36,911 bases of DNA from Muribaculaceae bacterium (GCA_029061255.1 JAIDSL010000061.1:1-36911), one strand, 5' to 3'; shown: positions 10,628 to 18,051, numbered from the stretch's first letter. Numbers and translations: made by a program. The notes: generated by a model not told the origin, from the letters alone.

Positions 10628-10684
10628 ATCTATATTTTATATTCTGCATATCGTATCGCTTCCCGCGTCGGTATATGCCGTAGT

Positions 10685-10693
10685 GCAAAATTA
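10685..10693 (-). promoter_or_regulatory. -7 element upstream of the GT5-like gene
   Basis: Minus-strand TAATTTTGC, a good TAnnTTTGC box 58 bp before the ATG at 10627. No clear TTTG lies at the expected -33 position. Confidence 0.55.
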
Positions 10694-10806
10694 CAAAAAA
10701 AAATCCACATAGCCCTTATATTTCGCCCGCTTTTTGATTCTTTAGCATTCGAGAACATTATTTTTCTATTTTTTTAACATTGACTTGTCTTTTTTGTTGG
10801 AAATGC

Positions 10807-10839
10807 TTGGTGGTTTTGTGACTTATTTATTAACTTTGC
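10807..10839 (+). promoter_or_regulatory. Promoter of panC-panD
   Basis: TTGG (10807-10810), 20 bp, TAACTTTGC (10831-10839). Predicted start near 10846, giving a leader of roughly 65 nt. Confidence 0.7.
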
Positions 10840-10865
10840 AAGTTGAAACTTTTACATAGGTAATA

Positions 10866-10891
10866 AGCCGTCTTTTTTTTCTACGACGGCT
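10866..10891 (+). other. Leader hairpin upstream of panC
   Basis: AGCCGTC (10866-10872) pairs with GACGGCT (10885-10891) across a 12-nt loop containing eight T. It lies in the untranslated leader, 22 bp before the panC ATG. It could tune transcription or ribosome access; no known riboswitch is recognised. Confidence 0.45.
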
Positions 10892-10913
10892 GAAATATTA
10901 TCATACTAAAGCA

Positions 10914-11768
10914 ATGGCAATGCAGATAATTCGTAATGTCAGCGATCTTGAGGCCTTTGTAGGCGAGACGCTCGGCAAAGGAAAGACAATAGGATTCGTT
11001 CCTACCATGGGTGCCCTCCATGACGGACACCTTTCCCTCGTGAAGAAGGCTGTGTCGGAAAACGATGTGGCCCTCGTCAGCGTGTTTGTCAATCCGACTC
11101 AGTTCAATAATCCGGTTGACCTCGCTACTTATCCAAGAAATGAGGAAGAAGATTTTCGCCTTCTTGCAGGTGAAGGCACCACTGCGGTTTTCGCTCCTTC
11201 TGTAGAGGAAATGTATCCTGATGGTACTGAAGCCGACCATGAATTCCAACTTGGCACCGCAGCCGAAGTGATGGAAGGTAAGTTCCGTCCGGGACATTTC
11301 CAGGGTGTGGCGCAGGTGGTGAGTCGTCTTTTCCGTCTTTGTCGCCCAACACGAGCCTATTTCGGTGAAAAAGACTTCCAGCAGATAGCTGTAATCAAAA
11401 ACATGGTAGAATCTGAGCATATAGATGTGCAGATAGTGCCGGTGCCGATCAAGCGTGCAGATGATGGTCTTGCGCTTTCTTCCCGCAATGCTCTCCTGAC
11501 CGATGAACAGCGTAAGGTGGCTCCTGAGATTCATGCAGCGCTTGCCTACAGCGTGGAATATTCAAAAGATCATTCAGTGCAGGCAACACATGACACGGTC
11601 GTGGAGCGAATCAACGCTGTGCCTTATATGAATGTGGAATATTTTGAAATCGTCGACGGACGCACTCTCCTCCCTGTCGATGAATGGTCTGAGTCTCCCG
11701 ACATCGTAGGATGTATCACCGTATATTGTGGAAAAGTGCGACTCATCGACAATATAAGATATAAATAA
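10914..11768 (+). CDS. panC: Pantothenate synthetase
   Basis: Condenses pantoate and beta-alanine with ATP to give pantothenate, the coenzyme A precursor. 284 residues, full length. Motifs: FVPTMGALHDGHLSLV (HIGH-like adenylate-forming motif, His36 and His39), VSVFVNPTQF, RAYFGEKDFQQ, and the KMSKS-like IKRADDGLALSSRN. Start ATG at 10914; a second ATG two codons later is possible. panD follows after 24 bp, so the operon makes both the enzyme and its beta-alanine supply. Very secure. Confidence 0.97.
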   Translation: MAMQIIRNVSDLEAFVGETLGKGKTIGFVPTMGALHDGHLSLVKKAVSENDVALVSVFVNPTQFNNPVDLATYPRNEEEDFRLLAGEGTTAVFAPSVEEMYPDGTEADHEFQLGTAAEVMEGKFRPGHFQGVAQVVSRLFRLCRPTRAYFGEKDFQQIAVIKNMVESEHIDVQIVPVPIKRADDGLALSSRNALLTDEQRKVAPEIHAALAYSVEYSKDHSVQATHDTVVERINAVPYMNVEYFEIVDGRTLLPVDEWSESPDIVGCITVYCGKVRLIDNIRYK

Positions 11769-11792
11769 GTCAAAGCAAACACTCCTGAAGCA

Positions 11793-12143
11793 ATGCAGAT
11801 CGAAATGCTGGCCTCAAAGATACATCGGGTGCACGTCACCGAGGCCAATCTTAACTATATCGGAAGCATCACAATAGATTCAGCACTTCTTGAGGCTGCC
11901 GGCATTTTGCCGGGGCAAAAGGTGGCAATTGTCAACAATAACAATGGAGAGCGCCTCGAGACTTATGTAATAGCCGGGAAACCCAATTCCGGGGTGATTT
12001 GCCTTAATGGTGCAGCTGCCAGAAAGGCGCAGGTGGGCGACATAATAATCATCATCGCTTACGCTTTCATGACTCCTGAAGAGGCAAGGGAATTCCAACC
12101 GAAGGTAATTTTTCCTGACACAGCCACAAATCTACTGAAATAA
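11793..12143 (+). CDS. panD: Aspartate 1-decarboxylase proenzyme
   Basis: Makes beta-alanine from aspartate, the second substrate of PanC. 116 residues, the usual size. The self-processing site NYIGSIT places cleavage between Gly24 and Ser25, which becomes the pyruvoyl cofactor. Catalytic neighbours Lys9 (ASKIHRV), Tyr22 and the loop [14 protein letters not shown] are present. Transcribed with panC, 24 bp apart. A short A/T palindrome (ACTATA, A, TATAGT at 12146-12158) follows the stop. Confidence 0.97.
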   Translation: MQIEMLASKIHRVHVTEANLNYIGSITIDSALLEAAGILPGQKVAIVNNNNGERLETYVIAGKPNSGVICLNGAAARKAQVGDIIIIIAYAFMTPEEAREFQPKVIFPDTATNLLK

Positions 12144-12200
12144 TAACTATAATATAGTGTATAATTTCATAAATGCATTTACTGTTAGGTAAAAGACAAG

Positions 12201-12236
12201 TAATTATGAATTATGCATTATGAATTATGCATTAAT
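12201..12236. repeat. ATTATGAATTATGCATT-type AT-rich repeat before ffh
   Basis: Two tandem copies of a unit close to AATTATGAATTATGCATT lie just before the ffh start. The same unit recurs in both orientations after ffh at 13651-13772. No coding content. Confidence 0.6.
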
Positions 12237-12247
12237 ACTCAAATTTT

Positions 12248-13591
12248 ATGTTTAATAATCTTTCCGAAAGACTCGAACGTTCGTTTAAGATCCTGAAGGG
12301 TGAGGGACGAATCACAGAGATCAACATAGCCGAGACGATGAAAGACGTGCGCCGCGCACTGCTCGACGCTGACGTCAATTATAAGGTGGCAAAGAATTTT
12401 ACTGATACTGTCAAGCAGAAAGCACTCGGTCAGAACGTAATAAATGCCCTGAAGCCTAAGGAGCTGATGGTGAAAATAGTGCACGACGAGCTTACTGCTC
12501 TGATGGGTGGCAAGGAGGAGCCGCTCGTGCTTGAAGGGAAGCCGGCTGTAATCCTTATGTCCGGACTTCAAGGTTCAGGTAAGACTACTTTCTCCGGAAA
12601 GCTTGCTTTGAAGCTGAAGAAGAAAGGCCGCAAGCCTCTTCTTGTAGCAGGCGACGTATATCGTCCTGCGGCTATCGAGCAGCTGAAGGTGCTTGCCTCC
12701 CAGATTGATGTGCCTGTCTACACTGAAGAAGGCAACAAGAATCCTGTGGAGATTGCTCAGAATGCCATCAAATATGCGAAGGACAATAAACTTGACCTTG
12801 TGATTGTCGATACAGCCGGACGTTTGGCTGTCGATGAAGAGATGATGCAGGAGATAGCAGCCATCAAGAAAGCTGTAGATCCTGACGAAACTCTCTTTGT
12901 TGTTGACTCAATGACCGGTCAGGATGCTGTCAATACAGCCAAGGAATTCAATGATCGTCTTGATTTCAATGGTGTGATATTGACGAAACTTGATGGTGAC
13001 ACCCGTGGCGGTGCGGCACTCTCCATACGTTCAGTGGTCGACAAACCAATTAAGTTTGTCGGCATCGGCGAGAAGATGGAAGACATCCAGGAGTTCAATC
13101 CGGAGGGTATGGCTAATCGTATCCTCGGTATGGGCGATATCGTGGAGCTTGCCAAGCGTGCGCAGGAGATCTACGACCAAAAAGAAGCAGAACGTCTGCA
13201 GGAGAAGATTCGTAAGAATAAGTTTGACTTCGACGATTTCCTCAAGCAGATACATCAGATCAAGAAGATGGGTAATATCAAGGATCTGGCTGCAATGATC
13301 CCGGGTGTAGGAAAGGCTATCAAGGATATTGATATCGATAACAATGCTTTCAAGGGAATCGAAGCCATAATATATTCGATGACACCTTACGAGCGCCAGA
13401 ACCCTGAGATAATCAATGCATCACGCCGCCAGCGTATTGCAAAGGGAAGTGGCACTTCGCTTCAGGAGGTAAATAGGCTTCTGAAGCAGTTTGAAGAGAC
13501 CCGTAAGATGATGCGTATGGCTACCGGAGGCATCAAGAATCCGATGGCAATGATGAAGCAGATGCGTCAGAAGGCAGGCGGACGGCGATGA
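12248..13591 (+). CDS. ffh: Signal recognition particle protein Ffh
   Basis: SRP54 GTPase that binds 4.5S RNA and signal sequences and docks with FtsY for co-translational membrane targeting. 447 residues. N domain helices at 1-90; G domain with the P-loop LQGSGKTTFSGKL, DVYRPAA, DTAGRLAVDEEM and TKLDGDTRGGAALS; M domain after about 325 with the RNA-binding region RRQRIAKGSGTSLQEVNRLL and a Met-rich tail (KMMRMATGG, MAMMKQMRQKAG). Flanked on both sides by AT-rich ATTATGCAT repeats and ended by a 26-bp perfect hairpin. The SRP RNA gene is not in the window. Confidence 0.97.
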   Translation: MFNNLSERLERSFKILKGEGRITEINIAETMKDVRRALLDADVNYKVAKNFTDTVKQKALGQNVINALKPKELMVKIVHDELTALMGGKEEPLVLEGKPAVILMSGLQGSGKTTFSGKLALKLKKKGRKPLLVAGDVYRPAAIEQLKVLASQIDVPVYTEEGNKNPVEIAQNAIKYAKDNKLDLVIVDTAGRLAVDEEMMQEIAAIKKAVDPDETLFVVDSMTGQDAVNTAKEFNDRLDFNGVILTKLDGDTRGGAALSIRSVVDKPIKFVGIGEKMEDIQEFNPEGMANRILGMGDIVELAKRAQEIYDQKEAERLQEKIRKNKFDFDDFLKQIHQIKKMGNIKDLAAMIPGVGKAIKDIDIDNNAFKGIEAIIYSMTPYERQNPEIINASRRQRIAKGSGTSLQEVNRLLKQFEETRKMMRMATGGIKNPMAMMKQMRQKAGGRR

Positions 13592-13594
13592 TGC

Positions 13595-13650
13595 GAATCG
13601 ATAAGAGAGCGGGCTTGACTATTCAGTCAAGCCCGCTCTCTTATCGATTC
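13595..13650. terminator. 26-bp perfect hairpin after ffh
   Basis: Arms 13595-13620 and 13625-13650 are exact reverse complements with an ATTC loop, starting 3 bp after the ffh stop. There is no T tract after the stem. Likely an RNA 3'-end stabiliser or terminator for ffh. Confidence 0.7.
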
Positions 13651-13772
13651 AATGCATAATTCATAATTCATAATGCATAATCAGCTACGCTCAAGCTAAA
13701 GCAAGTCACAATCATAATTCATAATTGGCTTCGCGACTCTAATTATGCATTGTGCATTATGAATTGAGCATT
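13651..13772. repeat. Imperfect inverted repeat built of ATGCATAATTCATAAT units
   Basis: The left arm (from 13651) and the right arm (to 13772) are near reverse complements of each other and both consist of ATGCATAATTCATAAT-type units, with a partial third copy at about 13713-13727. Between them lie short GC-containing segments (GCTACGCTCAAGC and GGCTTCGCGAC). It fills the gap between ffh and the nitroreductase. Confidence 0.55.
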
Positions 13773-14523
13773 ATTTTTTGATATCATATCCTTGATCCTT
13801 CAGATATTTGAGTATCTGATATTCCATTGCATGGTCGTAGTAGTTGATGATATGGGCACACCAGTCATTGTCTGACGTGCCGCCTGCACGGTGTTGGTTG
13901 TAGTCAGTGACGGTCTTGTCATAATCCACGAGCTCTTCAGTCAGTTTCTCGGGATCTTGTGAATAGCAATTCTTCATAAATACAAGGTCGCGCTGCTGCT
14001 TCGGCTTTAGATCGGGATGTTCGCGGGGAATTCCGAGTGCAAGCCCGCATACTACGAACACACCCTTGGGAAGTTTCAGGAGTTCTGCGACTGCCTTTGG
14101 GTCGACAGTGCGAAGATAGCCCACACAGTTGCATCCGAGTCCGCAAGCCTCTGCTGCCACAACAGCGCTCATCATAGCAAGCGAAGCGTCGATAATACCT
14201 ATGATGGTTCCATCCATTGTGTCGGTGAATGGAGGCATGTCTACGCCCTTTTTCTTAGCGAGAAGAGTCATCTTATTATAGTCGGAGCAGAAGATGAGAA
14301 GGCGGTTGCAGGTCTTGAGCTGTTTCTGGCCGGTTAGTTCATAGAGTTTTTCCTTTAGTTCCTGATCATCGATGTCGATGACAGAATATTGCTGTCCGTT
14401 GTAGCTTGTCGGGGTGTTGCGGACAGCATCATAGATGAAGTCCATTGTTTCCTGAGGTATTGCCTCGCGTTCGTAGCGTCTGATTGATACCCTGTCGAGA
14501 AGGGTTTGCTTTACGTCTTTCAT
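13771..14523 (-). CDS. Nitroreductase family protein (NfsA-like)
   Basis: FMN-dependent NAD(P)H oxidoreductase-like protein of 250 residues. The N-terminus has the FMN phosphate-binding SIRRYEREAIP, followed by NTPTSYNGQQYSVI (substrate/FMN loop), the helix DASLAMMSAVVAAEACGLGC and YLRTVDPKAVAELLKLP, then GLALGIPRE, in the order of nitroreductase-fold proteins. The C-terminal 60 residues carry NQHRAGGTSDNDW. Physiological substrate unknown. The start is 16 bp downstream of the terminator of a structured RNA at 14539-14822, and no promoter is visible between them, so expression may depend on read-through of that RNA. Confidence 0.9.
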   Translation of the reverse strand: MKDVKQTLLDRVSIRRYEREAIPQETMDFIYDAVRNTPTSYNGQQYSVIDIDDQELKEKLYELTGQKQLKTCNRLLIFCSDYNKMTLLAKKKGVDMPPFTDTMDGTIIGIIDASLAMMSAVVAAEACGLGCNCVGYLRTVDPKAVAELLKLPKGVFVVCGLALGIPREHPDLKPKQQRDLVFMKNCYSQDPEKLTEELVDYDKTVTDYNQHRAGGTSDNDWCAHIINYYDHAMEYQILKYLKDQGYDIKK

Positions 14524-14538
14524 ATTTTGGGTTATATT

Positions 14539-14822
14539 AAAAAGTTAAGGAGGCGGATGGCATAAAAGCCTTCTGCCTCCTTTATAAAAAGCCACACCAA
14601 AGGTTTTGTGATGAAACTCCGATAGACAGGATTTGAGTTCCATCGGCACTTTGTAATCCGCCTGCGTCCCGTGAGGGAACACCACCCGAAAGTGGGGGGC
14701 CCGCCATTGCAACCGACAGATAGTCTCGGTATTTCATTAAAGTTTGATGAGTTTCCCAAATTTCTTTGATGTGGTGTTGGGATTGTCATTTTTTGTGAGC
14801 GGCTCTCCGCTCTTCCTGTTTC
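14539..14822 (-). ncRNA. Structured RNA with its own promoter and terminator (class unassigned)
   Basis: A 285-nt non-coding segment on the minus strand bounded by a full promoter (14829-14861) and an intrinsic terminator: stem AAGGAGGC/GCCTCCTT plus inner GGC/GCC (14547-14582), then five U (14543-14539). Predicted pairings: a 5' hairpin GAGCGG/CCGCTC; a long-range stem of 11 pairs between 14764-14774 and 14592-14602; GAAACTC (complement of 14749-14755) with GAGTTTC (complement of 14613-14619); and a competing local stem 14635-14644 with 14610-14619. The rod-like 5'/3' pairing recalls 6S-type RNAs, but I do not recognise 6S, RNase P, tmRNA or SRP consensus strings. Because the terminator lies 16 bp before the nitroreductase ATG, it could also be a leader with transcription attenuation. 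Boundaries are estimates. Confidence 0.6.
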
Positions 14823-14828
14823 TACAAC

Positions 14829-14861
14829 GCAAAGATAATGCATAAGGTTGAAACTTCCAAA
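14829..14861 (-). promoter_or_regulatory. Promoter of the structured RNA
   Basis: Minus strand TTTG (complement of 14858-14861), exactly 20 bp, TATCTTTGC (complement of 14829-14837). A textbook sigma-ABfr promoter; no open reading frame follows it for 300 bp. Confidence 0.75.
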
Positions 14862-14935
14862 TTTTATTTGAAGAAAATTTAATGTCCGTTGCTATTTATT
14901 CTGATTTGTTTTCGAGTTGCTTTCAGTTTTTTTAG

Positions 14936-14944
14936 TAATTTTGC
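14936..14944 (+). promoter_or_regulatory. -7 element of the PHP gene
   Basis: TAATTTTGC ends 20 bp before the ATG at 14965. A -33 TTTG at the right distance is not clear. Confidence 0.55.
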
Positions 14945-14964
14945 ATTGAAAAAGATTATGCATT

Positions 14965-15690
14965 ATGGATTTCAAAAACATAGAACTTGACGTACATACA
15001 CATACAATAGCCAGTGGCCATGCATTCAGTACTATTCAGGAAATGGCAATGGGTGCAAAGGAAAAAGGGATAAAGTTATTAGGCATCACAGAGCACGCTC
15101 CAGGTATACCCGGTACTTGCGAGACTATCTATTTCCGTAATCTTCATATCGTGCCACGCGAAATGTATGGGGTCAATTTGATGTTGGGCGCAGAGATCAA
15201 TATTCTTGATGGAGAAGGGAATCTTGATATGGATGATGAATTGATGTCAAAGCTTGATCTCAGAATTGCCGGCATTCACTCTCTATGTTATAAATGGGGC
15301 ACACGGGAGGAGAATACGCGAGGAATGATAAATGCCATCAGCAATCCTTTTATCAACATTATAAGCCATCCGGGCGACGGCACCGCAGAATTGGATTTTG
15401 AGCCAATTGTGTTAGCTGCCAAAGAGTATCATACTCTTCTTGAAATCAACAACAGTTCCCTGAAGCCTATACGCAAGAAATTATCAGCAAAGGCCAATAA
15501 TATAGAAATTTTAAAGCTTTGCAAGCGTTATGATGTGCCGGTCATACTCGGAAGCGATGCTCATATATCGTTTGACATAGCCAACTATGAATATCTTCCT
15601 CCTCTTCTGAAAGAAACTGAATTCCCGGACTCTCTCATCATCAACACCTCAATAGAGAAATTCAAATCATATTTGAATCTCGATTTTTGA
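14965..15690 (+). CDS. PHP domain phosphatase (YcdX-like)
   Basis: Putative metal-dependent phosphoesterase of 241 residues, close in layout to E. coli YcdX. Metal-binding motifs of the PHP fold: LDVHTHT near the start, LLGITEHAPGIPG, GAEINI, AGIHS, NIISHPGDG, LEINNSS and LGSDAH near the end. These supply the His/Asp/Glu ligands of a trinuclear site. No signal peptide, so cytoplasmic. Physiological substrate unknown. Single gene with its own -7 element; the 466 bp after it hold palindromic repeats and no gene. Confidence 0.92.
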   Translation: MDFKNIELDVHTHTIASGHAFSTIQEMAMGAKEKGIKLLGITEHAPGIPGTCETIYFRNLHIVPREMYGVNLMLGAEINILDGEGNLDMDDELMSKLDLRIAGIHSLCYKWGTREENTRGMINAISNPFINIISHPGDGTAELDFEPIVLAAKEYHTLLEINNSSLKPIRKKLSAKANNIEILKLCKRYDVPVILGSDAHISFDIANYEYLPPLLKETEFPDSLIINTSIEKFKSYLNLDF

Positions 15691-15784
15691 ATTCTATTAC
15701 TGAGTATCAAATCAAGTATCTAATCTGGTCGAATCATAAAGTGTCGGTAATGCATACTCCACAGCCATTATAGAATTAAGTCCA

Positions 15785-15807
15785 ACGCCCGCAAGCAGTG
15801 CGAGCGT
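15785..15807 (+). other. GC-rich hairpin in the gap after the PHP gene
   Basis: ACGCCCGCA (15785-15793) pairs with TGCGAGCGT (15799-15807) with one G-U pair and a 5-nt loop. It is isolated in an AT-rich gap, 95 bp after the PHP stop and without a T tract. Possibly a remnant terminator. Confidence 0.3.
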
Positions 15808-15878
15808 CCGCTGATCAATCTTTAACGACTGCGCCGAGTCTTTATCAATTCACCTAATTCTATTTTATTCATAATATG

Positions 15879-16020
15879 AAATCACACTACATTGTGATTT
15901 GGTTGCATATTCAGTAAAAAAGGTGACTTATACAAATTAAATCACAATATACTGTGATTTTGGTTGAATTGAGACAAATCTTCTAATTTTATTATCAAAA
16001 ATCACAATATGATGTGATTT
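15879..16020. repeat. Three 22-bp palindromes at exact 60-bp spacing
   Basis: Units at 15879-15900, 15939-15960 and 15999-16020. Each has identical 8-bp arms, AAATCACA and TGTGATTT, around a variable 6-bp centre (CTACAT, ATATAC, ATATGA). The two intervening segments are 38 bp each and unrelated except for a GGTTG near their left ends. The array ends 62 bp before the promoter of the lipoprotein gene at 16157. Constant arms with a variable centre and fixed period fit either a set of operator dyads or a degenerate orphan CRISPR-like array; no cas gene is in the window. The rest of the 15691-16156 gap shows no gene. Confidence 0.8.
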
Positions 16021-16082
16021 TCGTGTGTGACTTTATATTTATTTTAAATATTATCCAGATTCATATTTTTTTCTCTTTGGTG

Positions 16083-16115
16083 GTTGTAAAATATCAAAAG
16101 TCTTTATAACTTTGC
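16083..16115 (+). promoter_or_regulatory. Promoter of the WG-repeat lipoprotein gene
   Basis: GTTG (16083-16086), 20 bp, TAACTTTGC (16107-16115), 41 bp before the ATG at 16157. Confidence 0.65.
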
Positions 16116-16156
16116 AAGAGACTCCATTGAATATAGGAAATAAAGCATATAATTAA

Positions 16157-17125
16157 ATGAGAATGAGAAGATATATAGGAATTTTATTGCTGATTATATT
16201 ATGTTTTGCCGGGTGTAAGATCAATGAGATTGGTTTAGACACTGCAAATACCACTCTGATAGTTCCGGAAGCAATTGTGCTCAAACATATCTCTCAAACT
16301 GATTTCAAGCCATTTCAAATAGACAACGATGATGATTATGTAAGTTGTGATAGATATCGTATTATCGACACAAAAGGAAAAGTTGGTTTTGCCAATGGAG
16401 ATGGATATGTGGTAATGGAGCCAAAATTTGCTTTTGCCTTTCCGTATGAGAAGGGAATGGCTAAAGTGACTGAGAAGGGTGTGTTGAAAGAAGTAAAAAG
16501 GAGTGATGGAGAATATCATTATTGGGAAAGCGACGACTGGTATTATATAAACATGTCAGGAGATTGGCTTTCATCAGCCATGAATTCAAGTGATGGGGTG
16601 CAAAAAGCAGACAATATTGATTTTGTGTATTTCAACAATGAATGGATAATCGGTGCCGGTATAAATATGGTGTGTCCTGATTCCATAACAAATATAGAGA
16701 TCAAGAATGATGAATATGGAAATAAATGTGCATTTGTTTCATTGACTTCAAGTGCTTTTGAATCATTAAAGAGTCAGGCTGAGAAATTTTACGAAGATGC
16801 ATGGATAGAACTCGGTCCATTCTGCGAGTTTCCAGGAGGAATGGCCAATATGATGAAATGGCAGAAAGAAAATATTCGTATTCCAGAAGGCTATAAAGGA
16901 AGAGAAAGAGTTATAGTTTATTTTATGGTTCAACCGGATGGTAAAGTCTGTAATAGTAAGATCATCAAAGGAAGTGAAAACGAAGAACTGAATTCTGAAG
17001 CATTGAGACTGGTAGAATCTTTGCCAAGGTTTGATGTCTTGTATTGTACTCCTCAAAAAGAACCTCAGCATTTTACGTGGCCAATTTTGTTCGAAGAAAA
17101 AGATAGTCTTCACAATAAGGAATAG
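16157..17125 (+). CDS. Lipoprotein with WG repeat and TonB C-terminal-like domain
   Basis: Predicted lipoprotein of 322 residues: hydrophobic N-terminus and lipobox CFAGC with Cys20. A WG-type repeat is visible at about 73-103 (DTKGKVGFANGDGYVVMEPK, followed by FPYEKGMAKV). From about residue 225 the sequence fits a TonB/energy-transducer C-terminal domain: CEFPGGMANMMKWQKENIRI, then VIVYFMVQPDGKVCNSKIIK and LNSEALRLVESLPRF. TonB proteins are normally anchored by an N-terminal transmembrane helix with a Pro-rich linker, which is absent, so classical energy coupling is unlikely. The next lipoprotein starts 22 bp downstream. Base composition is more AT-rich than the housekeeping genes upstream. 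Function unknown. Confidence 0.7.
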   Translation: MRMRRYIGILLLIILCFAGCKINEIGLDTANTTLIVPEAIVLKHISQTDFKPFQIDNDDDYVSCDRYRIIDTKGKVGFANGDGYVVMEPKFAFAFPYEKGMAKVTEKGVLKEVKRSDGEYHYWESDDWYYINMSGDWLSSAMNSSDGVQKADNIDFVYFNNEWIIGAGINMVCPDSITNIEIKNDEYGNKCAFVSLTSSAFESLKSQAEKFYEDAWIELGPFCEFPGGMANMMKWQKENIRIPEGYKGRERVIVYFMVQPDGKVCNSKIIKGSENEELNSEALRLVESLPRFDVLYCTPQKEPQHFTWPILFEEKDSLHNKE

Positions 17126-17147
17126 TAACCTATCTTTGTCATTAACA

Positions 17148-17948
17148 ATGAAGAAATTAATTATTATTGTCGATATTTTATTATCGTTGGCGTATCTATC
17201 AGGTTGCATTAAACATGATGATAAAGGTTCGGGTATGAATTCTTCTACGTCGGAAGATTCAATCACGGTAGTTGATTCGGCACAATCGACTTCGTATTTG
17301 GATAAGGAATGCGATTCTGTTTTTAAATCTGATACTATTACGAGACATAAGTCTCCATCTGAAAAAGAATTGAAGGATTTGCAGTCATTGATATTGGATA
17401 GGCTAAAAGAGATAAAGGGAAATCCTTTGCAACCAAATATATATGGAATTGGGCTTTTACCGGATGCAGTTGAAGTATACTTGGAAATAAACACCACTTA
17501 TTGGCAAAATGAATTCAGGAAAAGTATTTCAAACTCTCCTTATATAAAGTTCAGTGGTGACTCAAAGCCAACGCCAATTTCTGAATTGGTGGACTCCATA
17601 GTTGAACTTAAAAATGTGAAGTTACTTCCGGATAAACCTTCATTTCCAGTTAAGTCGGAATCTGTGTCGTTTACTCTGACCAATGAAAGTGAGAGTAATA
17701 TATGTTTCGGAGAGTATTACCTAATAGGTTATAAAGGAAACGATGGATTATGGTATAGGTTGCCTAATCCCGGTATGTGGCATGACATAGGAATTGAGTT
17801 GAAGCCAACCGGAAAGCATACTTTTGAGGCAGCTTTAACCCCAAGTCTCAACAATAATCAGCCGGGAGTCTACAGGCTATACAAAAGTATTCGCTTTGAA
17901 GGAGAGAAACAAAAGATATGGCTTATGACAGAGTTTGTCCTTGAATAG
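17148..17948 (+). CDS. Lipoprotein with immunoglobulin-like (Big_14-type) domain
   Basis: Predicted lipoprotein of 266 residues. The ATG at 17148 gives MKKLIIIVDILLSLAYLSGC with the lipobox Cys20; an open frame continues further upstream into the preceding gene but carries no export signal, so this start is preferred. A polar Ser/Asp-rich linker follows. The C-terminal about 90 residues resemble the bacterial immunoglobulin-like domain found in Bacillota and Bacteroidota lipoproteins: SVSFTLTNESESNICFGEYY, WYRLP, DIGIELKPTGKHTFEAAL, QPGVYRLYKSI, WLMTEFVL. Probably cotranscribed with the WG-repeat lipoprotein. Function unknown. Confidence 0.65.
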   Translation: MKKLIIIVDILLSLAYLSGCIKHDDKGSGMNSSTSEDSITVVDSAQSTSYLDKECDSVFKSDTITRHKSPSEKELKDLQSLILDRLKEIKGNPLQPNIYGIGLLPDAVEVYLEINTTYWQNEFRKSISNSPYIKFSGDSKPTPISELVDSIVELKNVKLLPDKPSFPVKSESVSFTLTNESESNICFGEYYLIGYKGNDGLWYRLPNPGMWHDIGIELKPTGKHTFEAALTPSLNNNQPGVYRLYKSIRFEGEKQKIWLMTEFVLE

Positions 17949-18017
17949 AATTGAAAAATCCTTATACCAGGGTTAGGACATCAAAAATCAGTCTGGAATT
18001 AAAAAAATGTGCTGTTT

Positions 18018-18051
18018 TTTGTGTAGTTTAAAAAAATATTATTACCTTTGC
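18018..18051 (+). promoter_or_regulatory. Promoter of the ABC transporter-GntR operon
   Basis: TTTG (18018-18021), 21 bp, TACCTTTGC (18043-18051). Its CTTTGC half is also the left end of the 36-bp palindrome at 18046-18081, so anything bound there would cover the -7 box and the start site. Confidence 0.75.

Noticed and set aside
10881..11534. 217-codon minus-strand frame opposite panC
   Set aside because: Antisense of panC, rich in His and Cys in no recognisable pattern.
14650..14730. Cobalamin-riboswitch-like strings on the plus strand (GGGAACACC, GGGGGGCCCGCC)
   Set aside because: Order and spacing do not fit the B12 box, and the clear promoter and terminator lie on the minus strand.
15879..16020. 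Calling the three dyads a CRISPR array
   Set aside because: Repeat centres vary, only three units exist, the repeat is short and no cas gene is in the window; listed as a repeat with both readings open.
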